Assembly (NCBI GenBank): GCA_025055795.1
Contig: JANWVV010000002.1
Span: forward strand, 62,001 to 126,000
DNA: 64,000 nucleotides
From: Gemmataceae bacterium
Lineage (GTDB): Bacteria; Planctomycetota; Planctomycetia; Gemmatales; Gemmataceae
Direction: 5' to 3'
The position numbers and the translations under genes are program-made. Every line of letters begins with the position of its first letter. The first letter of the stretch is position 1. This document shows positions 46,099 to 57,300 of the stretch, one piece after another. The notes under the pieces were generated by a model. It did not search any database. It was not told the DNA's origin and saw only the letters and a list, made by a program, of their open reading frames with translations.

Positions 46099-46709
46099 TG
46101 ACAAGCAATAACGACAACCTAATCAACCGGCGTGTGTGGATCTGTGGCAACTTCTGGCCTGATCGGCCAATCCTGTCAGGCTGAGACGAGGAGGCGATTA
46201 CCTCACAACAAGGGAGCTGGGCAAAAGATAATACGGACTAGGGCCCGTAAAAATAGCCGCCGACTACTTTGCAGGTGAGGCTTGCATCGTATTTAGTGCC
46301 TGTTGCACCAATCGGGACCATGTTCGCATGCCGGTCTAATTACTATTAAAAATAGGCTGTTACCAGCATGTTGCGCTCCAGGAGTTTGACTGGGGAGTTC
46401 AATGCGGGCACAGTATCCTGAAAAGGTCCTAGAAGACGCATTATTGAGAGGGACCTATGGTTCCGCGGGGCGCTGAGGGGATAACAGTTTTCACTTATTT
46501 ATTTAGGTATTAGGGAAGGATCTGCAGGAACCGAAGGTTTTACAGTGAAGAAGTGGAAACAACCAATCAAGCCGCAAGTATATGGTTTAGGTGGTCGGTA
46601 ATCGATGGCGGCTCTGAGGAAGGCGTTGGTCGCAGTTGGTGAAAAGTCGGAGGCGGGCGACATTAGTCTATCACCGCATGTTGCCCGACAGTTGCGGCAG
46701 GAATGATCC
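46099..46709. other. Intergenic region before the giant TPR gene
   Basis: These 611 bases contain no supported gene: the only ORF nearby is an antisense frame that runs into the TPR gene. Composition is lower in G+C than the flanks. The TPR promoter is expected here, but no convincing -35/-10 pair or hairpin was found. Confidence 0.4.
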
Positions 46710-49700
46710 GTGGAAACGAGTGATCGTCAACAGGCAAGGCAACAACAACCTGGGGCTGCGGAAATAACGCAGCTTCGTGTTCTGTATTCACGGGGAAAGT
46801 ATCTGCAGGCATGGAATTTGGCTCGGCAATTTGCCCCCTTGCGGTACTGGCAAGGCACGCCGGCACGGTTGCTTGCCGGTCGATTGGCCATGCAGTTAGG
46901 GGCTCCGCGGCTGGGACAGCGATTGCACCTGGTAGCTTGGCGTCAGGCGCCAGCGCATCTGGAAGCCATCTATTACTTCACCCGCTACCTGTTGGAGCGT
47001 TTCGGTCCGGTATCAGCCTGGCGGTTTGCCCGTCAGCAGCAGGACTGGTCCGTGGCCTCGCCGGAGCTACAAGCCGATTGGTGGGCACTGTTGGCCTTTG
47101 TGGTGGCACGCTTCCGTGATTGGGACCGTGCAGAACGTTGGTTGCACCGTGCTGAGCAATTAGCCCCCGAGCATCCCTGGCCGTTGGTCGAGCGAGCCGG
47201 AGTGTATGAACTGGCTGAGCGGTACGAGGAAGGCCTGGAGGCTACTCAGCGGGCTTTGACCTTACGCCCTTGGTACCGCCCTGCGGTCCAGGCAGCGGCT
47301 CATCTCCTGTTGCGGATGGGACGGTCCACGGAAGCCCTCGACTTGCTTTTGGCTTCACAACAACATCTGGAATGCGGATTGATCGCGGCCCAAACCGCAA
47401 TCATTCATTATGAACTGGAGCAATATGACGCGGCTTTGCAAGCCTTGGAGCAATATGAGGCCCTCTCACCGTTGCTGGAGCCGCAAAGCCAGCAATGGTT
47501 GCTTGCTCGGCGGGTGGACATTTTGTTGCGACTGGGACGTGTGACCGAGGCACTACCCCTGACGCGTCAAGTCCGTGAAGATTTCTACCAGGCTCTCGGG
47601 GAGCGTTTGTCGGCCTGGACCGTGGCCACGCCGCCCCGACGGTTGCAATTACTCAAGACGCATCGCTGGCCTGGGCTGACCGCTGAACAGTTTCTCGCCC
47701 AGTGGTGGAAACACCCTGTACCGCAACCCCTACGGGAACCAACACCCTTGGTACCCGATGGCCTGCCCTCCATTACCACCCGCCTCCGATGGCAACAAGG
47801 TGGCTGGATAGTGCGGGAGTTTCGCCTGACCGCTGAAGCGGCCATCCAGTTACTGGAGCGGGACGTTCCTTTTTTCATTCATTTGGTCGAGGCAGGTTTC
47901 AACCACTTCCGCCTGGTAGTAGGTATGGACCTGCTGCGAAACACCCTGCTTTTGGGTGAGGCAGATGAACCATACCTGATGGAGGCGCCGCTACAGAATT
48001 TGCTGCAGCGCCAGGCTGCCTTTGGCCCCCGGGCCAGTGTTGTCGTTCCACAGGGGGAGGCCGCCCGGCTTGACGGAGTCAACCTACCGGACGCCGAAGT
48101 TTACGACCGGTTGGCGGACCTGCAGAAAGCCCTGCACGACCACGATCGAACCGCCGCGGTCATGCTTCTGAAGCAACTGGGTCGCGACTACCCGGATCAT
48201 CCCCTGATCTTGTTTGCCGAACTTGCCTTGGCCCACTACGACGCCCATCCAGTGCGACTGCTCCGCTGCTACGACCAATTGCTGCAGCGCCATCCTCAGG
48301 AAGTGACCTGGGTGCTGGGCAAAGTAGCCGTACTTCGCGAGTTGCAGCGCGGAGAAGAACGAGAGGCGTTGCTGCACCAAGCAAGTCAATGGCCCCAGGC
48401 CGAACCGGTGGTGTTGCTCAACCTGGCACAGACACTACTGAGCCAGGTTACTGAACGCGACCGTGCAGCCTGGTTATTGCGCCGCGTCTTGCGTGCCCGC
48501 CCGCAAGCACCTTCTGCTCATACCCTCTTCCTGCTGGCGACCTTGTTATGGGAGACGCAACGGTTCGACGAAGCCTTGGATTACTTCCGCCTCGCTTGTA
48601 CCCTCGATGAACGCGAGGATCAGTTTGCCGAGGCCTATGCCCGCACAGCACTGGTGCAGCAACAGACGGCGGACGCTCTTCGTTTGTTTCAGAATAAGGG
48701 ACCTCGGGCTTCGGTACCCCAGGCAACAGCCACAAAGGCCTTGTATTTCTTGCTGTTGGATCGTGGAGAACCCCAGCATGCCCGCTTAGCTTTGGACCAG
48801 GCCATCCGCAAATTAACCGAACAATGGGTGAAAGAGCAACAAGCTTCTCAAGGGGGGACCACCGAGCCTCCCGCTCCATCGTATCCTTTGACTGGGCACA
48901 CTACGGCATCGCACTCTGCTGATCCTGTCGTTGCCGCATCAGAGGCCGCCATAGTTTCCAACAAAGCCTCGGAGCCCGTACAAGTTGCCTCCAGTGCGGC
49001 TAAGCGTACCAAGGTCCAAGAGACCCTCGGAGAGTTACTACTATTCCGTGCTGAACTGTATGCTGCGTCCCGACAGTTCGAGGCCGCTTACCAAGACCTG
49101 GGATCGGCACGCCCGCACGTTTACACAACGCGTTGGCTGCGGGTAGCGGCCCGGGTGGCTTATTGTCAGTCCGACTTCGCCGCGGTGGTCCGCCACCTGC
49201 AGGAATTGACTCGTCTTCAGCCTTTCGATCTGGAAGCGCAGCGTAACCTGCTGATGGCGCTACAAGAAACCGAAGGCCGAGCGGCTGTACGCTCTCGCTT
49301 GTTGCAGTTGTGCCAGTTGTATCCGCACCATTATCCATTTTTGAAGTTACGCGTTGAATTCTTCGCGGCCGATCCCGATGCAGATGTTCTGCAGGCCATT
49401 CAGGCTTTGCTGGACGAATGCTCGGAGGATGCTTGGGCCTGGCGTCAGTGGGCCTGGCAATTGACGGAACGCAAACAGTTCTGCCAAGCAGAAGCCGCTG
49501 TGGAACAGGCCGGGCGTCTGGAACCAGGACACCGCGAATATTACGCGGTTTCTAGCCATCTGCTCAAGCGGATGGACCGCGTGGAAGAAGCAATACGGAC
49601 CCTGCGTTGCGCCTTGCAGCAGAACATCGACCAGGAATTGTTGATCAATGAATTGCTGCAATTGAGTCGTAGTCAAGACGAGAAACGCGCTGCCCTCGAT

Positions 49701-52700
49701 TTTATTGTTCAGCAGTTGCGGCAGCAGTCTCACAATGGCGAAGGGCTGGTTGCGTACTTCCAGCAAGCGCATCAGGTGATTGCTGCACATACCTTGCCTG
49801 ATCCGGATGAGCACCTTCAGTTGCTGGAGACATTACAGGGGCTGCTGGATCGACGTCCCGATTTGTGGGTAGCCTGGTCGCTAGTGATTCATCAGCTCAT
49901 GGGTCTGGCACGGCTGGAGGAAGCCGAGGTATATGCTCGCGAGGCGGTCGCGCGCTTCCCGTTGGTAGGCAGGCTGTGGCTGGATCTGGCACAGGTATGC
50001 CAAGGTTTGCACAAACGGGAGGAATCGGTGGAGGCCTTGCGGGGAGCATTCCGGGCGGCACCAGGCTGGCCGGCTGCCGTTCAGGCATTGGCCGAAGCGT
50101 ACAAGCAACAGGGTGAACATCAGGAAGCGATTCAGGTCTGGGAGTTGGCCGGGCCACGATTGCCCTTGGAAGGGGCCGCCCATGGTATGTGGGCAGCGAC
50201 CCTCTGGGAGGCTGGCCAAAGCACCGAAGCCCTGCAACGCTTGGAGTATGCCCTACAATTGGACCCGCACTTTGATCTGGGCTGGCAATGGCTATCCCAA
50301 TGGACGGAACAGCTTCAGCAAGCGGACCGAGCCGTTGCCTTCGCCCGGGAATTGACACGCTTACGGCCGGGTAATCCCGAGGTGTGGATCCGTTTGGCCC
50401 GTCTATTGACTCAACCATCGGACCATGAGGAGGCCTTGGCGTCCCTGGAGCGTGCCCTGACATTGGATCCTCGCCGAGTGGAAGCGTATGACCTCAAAGC
50501 GGAGCGTCTGGCAGAAATGGGACGTTACGACGAAGCTATAGCGGCGGCCCAACCCCCCTTGCTAGCCGGCAATCTGCCTTTGGTCCTGCAGGGACGCTTG
50601 GCCTGGGTAGAGGCCCGCCGGGGCAACTTTGCTGCTGCCATTCCTCCGATGCAGGCTCTAGTTGCGATCGAACCGACCTACCTTTGGGGCTGGCGCCAAC
50701 TGGCTGAATGGTACAACGCCACAGGTCAGACAGCCTTGTACTTGGAAGCGACCGAGGAACTGGTTCGCTTGCAACCCGAACATCCGCTGCATCTGGCTCT
50801 GCGCGGCGAAGCTCGCCTCAAGATGCAAGATCGTGCAGGGGCAAAAGCGGATTTGCGTGAGGCGTTGCGACTGGCCCCCGGCTTTTCCCAAGCCGCTGCC
50901 TTGCTTTTCGACATTTGCTTGGCGGACGACGAAATCCGTGAAGCCCGTCAAGCCCTGGCATTGTTGCAAGAGCATCTGTCCGGACCGGAGTCTGCTCTGC
51001 GACAGTTGCAGTTGGCCGTTCGCCTTGGCGACCGGGAAAGCGCCTTGCAGGCGTTTACTGAAATATGCGAGGGACCGGGTCAGTCTCCGGAACCACTCCA
51101 TTCGGCCCTGCAGGAGCTGAAAAAAGCAGGTTGGGAGAATGAGGGGGTACAGTTGCTGCGTCAGACCTGGCAAGGGGGGGGGCCATTTCATCCCTGGGTT
51201 CCTCTGTTGTGGATCGACTCAGCGGAGGGTCAAGCGGCCGAACCGGCCGAACGACTACGAGCGGTCGATGTACTGGTAAAGGCCTATCCCAAGTTTGTCC
51301 CTGGTCATGAGGCCAAGGCCGAACAACTGGTTCAAGCGGGTCGCTACGAGGAGGCACTGGCGGCCTGTCAGCCAGCCGACCTGAAGCCCGAGCCTCCCGA
51401 CCTGCGGGCCTGTGCTGCCTGGATCGAAGCTCAACGCGGCCGCCTGCAAGAAGCCATCCTCCGCATACGCCAATTGCTAACGGAATACCCACAGTTTTCC
51501 AGAGGCTGGCATTATCTGGCCCTCTGGTACAAGACCACCGAGCGGTACCGCGAGTGCCTTGAGGCAGCGGAGCAACTGGTACGCTTGGAGCCGCAACACC
51601 CATGGGCCTACCTGCACCGGGGTGATGCCCGCTGGCACTTGGGCGATCTGCGTGGTGCTTGTCAGGATTATCGGCGGGCGCTCGAGCTGGATCCCTCTTC
51701 TGAGGCGGCTGCTGTGCAGCTAATTGCTACGCTGCTGGCGGACAAAGAGATCGACAAAGCGGCTGAAGAGTATGAACGCCTGGCAGAGCGATACGATACA
51801 CCCCAGGTTCGATTGTTCGGTTTACAAATAGCCTGCCACCGCGGCCAGCGGGAAGATGCCCTGACACGCTTCCATGCTCTGGCGCGTGATCCTGAGACTA
51901 CGCTCGACATTTTACGCGAAGCGGCACGCAGCTTCGACCAGCAGAACTGGCAACAGACTCTGATGGCCGAGCTGAAAGTAATAGTAGACGACCCAGCTGT
52001 GCAGCCAGCGGCTGTGGCCTTGTGGGCCGAACGATTAATACCACTGGGACAACAGGAAAAACTCATCGACATGTTACCCCGCTGGCGTCTAACTCATCCA
52101 GCAGTGATCCGAGCCGGTCTGTTAGCCCTTTTGCGCACACTGCCGCAGTATGGCCATCCGGTTCGAGGGTTGATTACACATTATGCGGATCTGTTACGTG
52201 CGGATACTGAAGCGTGGGCCATAGCGGGACAAGCTTTGGCAGCCACGGGCCAGTATGCTCACGCAGCCGCCTGGCTAACGGATTGGCGTACACGCCCGGG
52301 ACTGACCCCGGCTATGCTCCGTCCCCTTGCCGTTGCTTATCGTTTGTTGGGCCAACATGATCGTGCGGCCGACGTGTGCCATGCCGCTTTGCAACTGCCG
52401 GCGGCCCCGGCCGAGTTGCTCGATTTCCGCGCTTGGGCGGCCCTGGACGCTGTCCTGGCACGCCGCACCGATGAGGCAGCCCAGCACCTAGCACGCCTGC
52501 AGGCCGACGGAATTCCCGACGAACTGTTACCGCTGGCCCACCTGACCCGTGCCGGCTTGCTAGTCCTATCCGCCACACCGCAGGACAAATCCCATGCTTT
52601 ACGCGAAGCCCGACATTTGTTGCGCTCTGTCTGGCCTCACCACAAAAAGATTCCAGGCCTGCTCCACGCCTATCGCCATACCGTGCGGCTGGTCGCCTCT

Positions 52701-52769
52701 GCTTCGGACTCGGTTCTGAGCCGACTGTGGGCTTTGCTCCTGTTAGTCCGTAGCTACCTGGTACGTTAA
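46710..52769 (+). CDS. Giant tetratricopeptide repeat protein, 2019 residues
   Basis: This is a very large cytosolic-looking protein built almost entirely of TPR helices. Clear units are DWDRAERWLHRAEQLAPEHP, YEEGLEATQRALTLRPWYRP, HEEALASLERALTLDPRRVE and LRGACQDYRRALELDPSSEA. A non-repeat region at about residues 300-430 (VRQVREDF to LLLGEADEPYLMEAPLQNLL) is rich in beta patterns. A Ser/Thr/Ala linker lies near residues 700-760. There is no signal peptide; the extreme C-terminus is mildly hydrophobic (LLLVRSYLVR). The start is a GTG with AGGAA upstream. It probably acts as a scaffold. It is followed at 197 bases by the radical SAM gene on the same strand. Confidence 0.85.
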   Translation: METSDRQQARQQQPGAAEITQLRVLYSRGKYLQAWNLARQFAPLRYWQGTPARLLAGRLAMQLGAPRLGQRLHLVAWRQAPAHLEAIYYFTRYLLERFGPVSAWRFARQQQDWSVASPELQADWWALLAFVVARFRDWDRAERWLHRAEQLAPEHPWPLVERAGVYELAERYEEGLEATQRALTLRPWYRPAVQAAAHLLLRMGRSTEALDLLLASQQHLECGLIAAQTAIIHYELEQYDAALQALEQYEALSPLLEPQSQQWLLARRVDILLRLGRVTEALPLTRQVREDFYQALGERLSAWTVATPPRRLQLLKTHRWPGLTAEQFLAQWWKHPVPQPLREPTPLVPDGLPSITTRLRWQQGGWIVREFRLTAEAAIQLLERDVPFFIHLVEAGFNHFRLVVGMDLLRNTLLLGEADEPYLMEAPLQNLLQRQAAFGPRASVVVPQGEAARLDGVNLPDAEVYDRLADLQKALHDHDRTAAVMLLKQLGRDYPDHPLILFAELALAHYDAHPVRLLRCYDQLLQRHPQEVTWVLGKVAVLRELQRGEEREALLHQASQWPQAEPVVLLNLAQTLLSQVTERDRAAWLLRRVLRARPQAPSAHTLFLLATLLWETQRFDEALDYFRLACTLDEREDQFAEAYARTALVQQQTADALRLFQNKGPRASVPQATATKALYFLLLDRGEPQHARLALDQAIRKLTEQWVKEQQASQGGTTEPPAPSYPLTGHTTASHSADPVVAASEAAIVSNKASEPVQVASSAAKRTKVQETLGELLLFRAELYAASRQFEAAYQDLGSARPHVYTTRWLRVAARVAYCQSDFAAVVRHLQELTRLQPFDLEAQRNLLMALQETEGRAAVRSRLLQLCQLYPHHYPFLKLRVEFFAADPDADVLQAIQALLDECSEDAWAWRQWAWQLTERKQFCQAEAAVEQAGRLEPGHREYYAVSSHLLKRMDRVEEAIRTLRCALQQNIDQELLINELLQLSRSQDEKRAALDFIVQQLRQQSHNGEGLVAYFQQAHQVIAAHTLPDPDEHLQLLETLQGLLDRRPDLWVAWSLVIHQLMGLARLEEAEVYAREAVARFPLVGRLWLDLAQVCQGLHKREESVEALRGAFRAAPGWPAAVQALAEAYKQQGEHQEAIQVWELAGPRLPLEGAAHGMWAATLWEAGQSTEALQRLEYALQLDPHFDLGWQWLSQWTEQLQQADRAVAFARELTRLRPGNPEVWIRLARLLTQPSDHEEALASLERALTLDPRRVEAYDLKAERLAEMGRYDEAIAAAQPPLLAGNLPLVLQGRLAWVEARRGNFAAAIPPMQALVAIEPTYLWGWRQLAEWYNATGQTALYLEATEELVRLQPEHPLHLALRGEARLKMQDRAGAKADLREALRLAPGFSQAAALLFDICLADDEIREARQALALLQEHLSGPESALRQLQLAVRLGDRESALQAFTEICEGPGQSPEPLHSALQELKKAGWENEGVQLLRQTWQGGGPFHPWVPLLWIDSAEGQAAEPAERLRAVDVLVKAYPKFVPGHEAKAEQLVQAGRYEEALAACQPADLKPEPPDLRACAAWIEAQRGRLQEAILRIRQLLTEYPQFSRGWHYLALWYKTTERYRECLEAAEQLVRLEPQHPWAYLHRGDARWHLGDLRGACQDYRRALELDPSSEAAAVQLIATLLADKEIDKAAEEYERLAERYDTPQVRLFGLQIACHRGQREDALTRFHALARDPETTLDILREAARSFDQQNWQQTLMAELKVIVDDPAVQPAAVALWAERLIPLGQQEKLIDMLPRWRLTHPAVIRAGLLALLRTLPQYGHPVRGLITHYADLLRADTEAWAIAGQALAATGQYAHAAAWLTDWRTRPGLTPAMLRPLAVAYRLLGQHDRAADVCHAALQLPAAPAELLDFRAWAALDAVLARRTDEAAQHLARLQADGIPDELLPLAHLTRAGLLVLSATPQDKSHALREARHLLRSVWPHHKKIPGLLHAYRHTVRLVASASDSVLSRLWALLLLVRSYLVR

Positions 52770-52966
52770 ACGGGATCTGCAACTGACGGACAAGTAGATC
52801 TGAAAGGCGTTTTACAAACGGTCGGACACCAGTGTTGTCTCGACGCCTGCGAGTCGACCGCTACGATGGGTAGGGAAGGGACGGTGGATGCCGTCGTCTG
52901 TACCTCGAACAGGGCGGCGCGAGGTGGTATGTAGCACACGTTCAACAATCCAAAGAGGCTGGAACT

Positions 52967-54196
52967 GTGACTGTACGAGCCACTTTGCAGTTGATGCGAC
53001 GATTGATGCGGGAGACCGACAAGCGTCTGCTCTGGCGTCTGTTTTATCTGATGGGGTTCAAGGGGGCGTTGTCGGTTCATCGCCATAAGTTACGATTGCG
53101 TCGTGGGCGGTTTTTTCCTCCTTTTCTGTATGTCTCGGTCATCAATAGCTGCAACCTGCGTTGTCAGGGGTGCTGGGTAGACGTCTCGGCTCGTCAGCAG
53201 GCAATGCCCCCGGAAATGTTTCACCGGTTGATCCGCGAAGCCAAGCCACTCGGAAATGTGTTTTTCGGTATTGTGGGGGGCGAACCCTTGATGCATCCCC
53301 ACTTGCTGGACATGCTGGCCGAGCATCCAGATTGCTACTTCCAGATATTTACCAATGGGCATTTCCTGACACCGGAACGGGCCCGTCGGATGTATGAACT
53401 AGGGAACGTGACCCCCCTCATTTCCGTGGAAGGGACTGAGCGAGTTTCGGACATCCGCCGGGGACGCCCCGGTGTGCTAAGTAAAACGCTCCAAGGGCTA
53501 CGCCATGCTCTGGATGCCGGCTTACTGGTGGGGGTTTGCACCAGTGTGTGCCGCAGCAACATCAATGACTTGTTGCGGGAAGAATGGATCGATCAACTGA
53601 TCCGCTGGGGGGTGCTTTATACCTGGTTTCATGTTTATCGACCGATGGGGCCGCAGCCCCATCCGGAGTTATGCTTGTCGGCTGAGGAGGCTTTGCGAGT
53701 TCGACGCTTCGTGGTCGAGATGCGAGCACGCAAGCCTATCATCATCATCGATGCTTATCACGATGGCGAGGGCCGGGCCTTGTGCCCTGCTGCCAATGGC
53801 CTGAGTCACCATATCAATCCTTGGGGTGACATCGAACCTTGTCCAATTGTCCAATTTGCCTGCGAATCTATCGATCCACGTGTCGATGACCGACCGCTGA
53901 GGGATAAATTTCTGCAATCGTCATTTCTGGCCGCTTTCCGCCGCCTGGCTACCCAAACCACCCGCGGTTGTATCGTCTTGGAGCGTCCGGACCTGTTGCG
54001 GCAACTGGTGGAGCGGCATGCCGCCCGGGATACGACCGTGCGACAGACGGCTCTAGCCGAGTTGGCGGCCCTCAACCCGCGACCCTCTCAATACTTGCCC
54101 GGACAAGAAATTCCCGAACGCAACTGGCTATATCGCTGGGCGAAACGACTATTTTTCAACGACTTTGGTGTGTATCAATCCCTGGAAAGACGATGA
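52967..54196 (+). CDS. Radical SAM protein with SPASM-like C-terminal cysteines
   Basis: A 409-residue radical SAM enzyme. The [4Fe-4S] motif is SCNLRCQGCWVD (CxxxCxxC) at about residue 61, followed by the glycine-rich GIVGGEPLMHPHL. Residues about 265-290 (CPAANGLSHHINPWGDIEPC) and the later cysteines resemble the SPASM/twitch auxiliary-cluster region. The last 40 residues are basic and aromatic (NWLYRWAKRLFFNDFGVYQS). Enzymes of this design modify peptides or small molecules. No precursor peptide gene was found nearby. The start is a GTG. The target is unknown; the flanking TPR and propeller genes are the only hints. Confidence 0.9.
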   Translation: MTVRATLQLMRRLMRETDKRLLWRLFYLMGFKGALSVHRHKLRLRRGRFFPPFLYVSVINSCNLRCQGCWVDVSARQQAMPPEMFHRLIREAKPLGNVFFGIVGGEPLMHPHLLDMLAEHPDCYFQIFTNGHFLTPERARRMYELGNVTPLISVEGTERVSDIRRGRPGVLSKTLQGLRHALDAGLLVGVCTSVCRSNINDLLREEWIDQLIRWGVLYTWFHVYRPMGPQPHPELCLSAEEALRVRRFVVEMRARKPIIIIDAYHDGEGRALCPAANGLSHHINPWGDIEPCPIVQFACESIDPRVDDRPLRDKFLQSSFLAAFRRLATQTTRGCIVLERPDLLRQLVERHAARDTTVRQTALAELAALNPRPSQYLPGQEIPERNWLYRWAKRLFFNDFGVYQSLERR

Positions 54197-54385
54197 GGAA
54201 CGGCTTCCCCTGCCGCCGAAGAATGCGATAAAATTAAGACTGTTACAACTCGTCATTAACAGAACAAGACGGGGAGGGACGTAGGTACGGGCCGATCCCA
54301 CCAGCTCTGCTAGTGTGGGCAACCAAGATGTTGCAATCAATGAAAGGCCCGGCCGCCTGAACACACAAGTGCCAAGGGGGTCAAC

Positions 54386-57300
54386 GTGTCGATCATCGTG
54401 CAATGTCCGCATTGCGAGATGAAGTTCAACGTTCAGGCGGATCTGGTTGGTAAGCCATTACGTTGTCCGAACATGGGCTGCCGCAAGGTTTTCAAGGTGC
54501 AGCCTCTGACGGCGGTGGAGCCGGAACCACCAGCCGGGCCTGCTCCCGCTCAGCCGGGGACAACTTCCGCAGCGATCTCTCATTCTGCAGCGAGCTCGCC
54601 GCCCCAAACAACTACTCCTCGCAGTGATAGCCTGACCCAAGAGCAGGTTAAAACGAACAAGAACCGGTCGTCTACCACAGTGCCACGTCCCCCCACTGTA
54701 GCCAGATCCCCGGCCACCGGGAGCAAACCACCTCCCCTCCCTTCTTCGCTCGCCCATGCTTCAGCGGCAACGACACCCGATCACCAGGAGGTTTCCGAGA
54801 TATCTCAGCGCACTCAGGCGGATGTGGGGAAAAGTGGTGAACCCGACCAGGCCGCACCGCGGGAAGTCGAATGGTCAGCGGGATTGGAAGCGCCGGAGGC
54901 GTCGGTATCCCCCCCTGATCGCTCAATACAAAGCGAAACGGTTACGGTGTATGAGCAGTCGTCTGCAAATGAGCTAGAGTCCCTGCTACTGCCCGAACGC
55001 CGCCGCCGATCGTGGGCTCCGCTAATCCTGATTGGTCTGTCGATCAGCGCAATATTGTTATTGGGATTTTCCGCCTTTTACCTGCTTTACTACCAGGATT
55101 TGGCGGAGCGGCAGTTGGCAGCTACAGCGGAAGAGAACTACAAGCAAGGCAATTACGCAGCGGCGGCCAAGGATTATGAGCAACTGGCCCAGGGATATCC
55201 GAATAGTCCTGAGGCGGAGAAGTACCGCTTTTTCGCTGATCTTTCCCGCTTACAGGCGGCGGTACGGGTAGTAACCAACCGTCAGGACTACACAGCCGCC
55301 TTGACCCAATGGGAAGAGTTTGTGGGAACCTACCGGCAGTCACCGTGGGCCAAACCCAACAGTGGCTATGGTCACGACATTCTCGAGGCCGGCAAAAAGT
55401 TATGTGAGGACATGATTTATGTGGCCGACGAACAGCTCCAAAAGTTCCGTAACGACCGGACGAATCAGTCTGCTTTGGAGGGGGAAGTCCGCAAGGCTAT
55501 TCCTAAAGGACGAGAGTTGGTAAAGACCCTGGAGACCTTCCGTGCCGCTGATGATCCGCCCCTAGACAAACTGCGACAGGAATGGGAACGCTTGGAAGAG
55601 GAATTGCAACGGGAAGAGTCACGTCGGCAAGCTCTGGCCCAAGCTCGTCAGCACCTGCAGACTGTGACCGATGCACGAATCGCTCAGGCTGAAAGTGCCT
55701 TGGCAGCGGCAGGTTGGCTCCAGGATCCGGAAGCGCAGGCGTTATTGAATGAGGCACGCACCCGTTTGCGCGCCCTTATTCGTTACGAACCCGACCCGGC
55801 AGCGGCCCAGACGCCCCCTGTCAGCATGACACGGAACATTTACTGCATTGCCGCCATGGGTACAACTGCCCGTTTGGCACCACCCGGGGCCGTTGAGGGC
55901 ACGTCGGCAGTGTTTCCCATTGTCGCCCGGGGGATCCTGTACGCCCTGGACGAAGACAGCGGTCAGCTGTTATGGGCCGCCCGGGTTGGCACGGACATAA
56001 CTTATACCCCCACTCAAGCGCGTCTCGCCCTGCCGGAAGGGGTCACGGAGGGACTCATCTGTCCCATACATGCCGGCGGCCAATATGGTTTGGCAGCCTA
56101 TCTGCTGCGGAGTGGCGAATTACGCTGGTATCAAACATTACCCGCACCGGCTGCAGCTCCCCCCGTGGTGGTGGGGAGCCGTGCCTATGTTGCCGTGCGG
56201 GATGAGTTGGGCACAGTTTATGAGTTCGATGTCAGTGATGGTACCCGTCGAGGTCGGATCCGCTTGGGCCAGCCACTGGCCTTCCTGATTGCTGCTCCGG
56301 AAGGAAGGTATTTATACGCAGCAGCGGAAGCGCGTCGGGTTTTTACCCTAGACGCGGGTTCCCGCGACGAAGCCGACGCTCTGCTGCCGCTGCAATGTGT
56401 GCAGGTGATCCATACAGGGCACGAACCCGGAACGCTCCGGTCTGCTCCGGTCATTCTGGATGTGCCCGCCTTGGCGGCTGCCGGCACCGAACGCCGCCTC
56501 CTATTGTGTCAGGCCAATGGTGCCCGCAGCATGAAGCTCCGGCTATTTACGCTGCCGCCTCTCCCGCCGGGGCTCCCTGCCGATGGATTGCCGCCGGAAA
56601 TCCGTCCCAACTCCGTCGATTATCCCCTCGAAGGATGGACAAGTTTCCCTCCACGCAGTGACGGCGAACGCCTGGTTGTAGTTACGGACGTCGCTCGGCT
56701 GCGGGTGTTGAATATTAATCCCAGTGGCGGGCCCGATCCTCCGTTGTCACCCCTGCCGGACCGGTCATCGCTACACACGCCAAATGATCCGAATGTTTTT
56801 CCGCTACCGGCAGCCGTGGTCCCCGCTGCTGAAGGGGCATTCCTGGTCCTGATGCGGGGAACGGTTCAGAAGTATCGACTAGGTATCCACCCCCAGCGAG
56901 GATTGGAGGTGATTGCTGTCGACACAGCCCGACCTTTGGGGGTACCGATTCAGGAACCGTTACTCAACCTGCGTCGTGACGCTGTCTGCCTGACACTACG
57001 TCAGGTGGATACCGGAGCCTGTCAGGCCGTGCTGATTCAATTGGAGGATGGGAGCATCCGTTGGCGGCGTCAGTTGGGCTTGGTGGCTGCGGATCCGCCA
57101 CAACGCCAAGGTGAAAAGGTGTTGCTACCCGGACAGGATGGCGGCCTTTTTGCCCTTGGTGCAGCCACCCTGGCCAATCCGACCGCTACGATCGTCGCCG
57201 GGACCGACCAGTTGTTAGCCGCGGTGCCGGAACAGACCGTTGGGCCAACTATGTATGCGATTTCGTCAGACCGGACACTGTTAGCCAGCGTAACACCAGT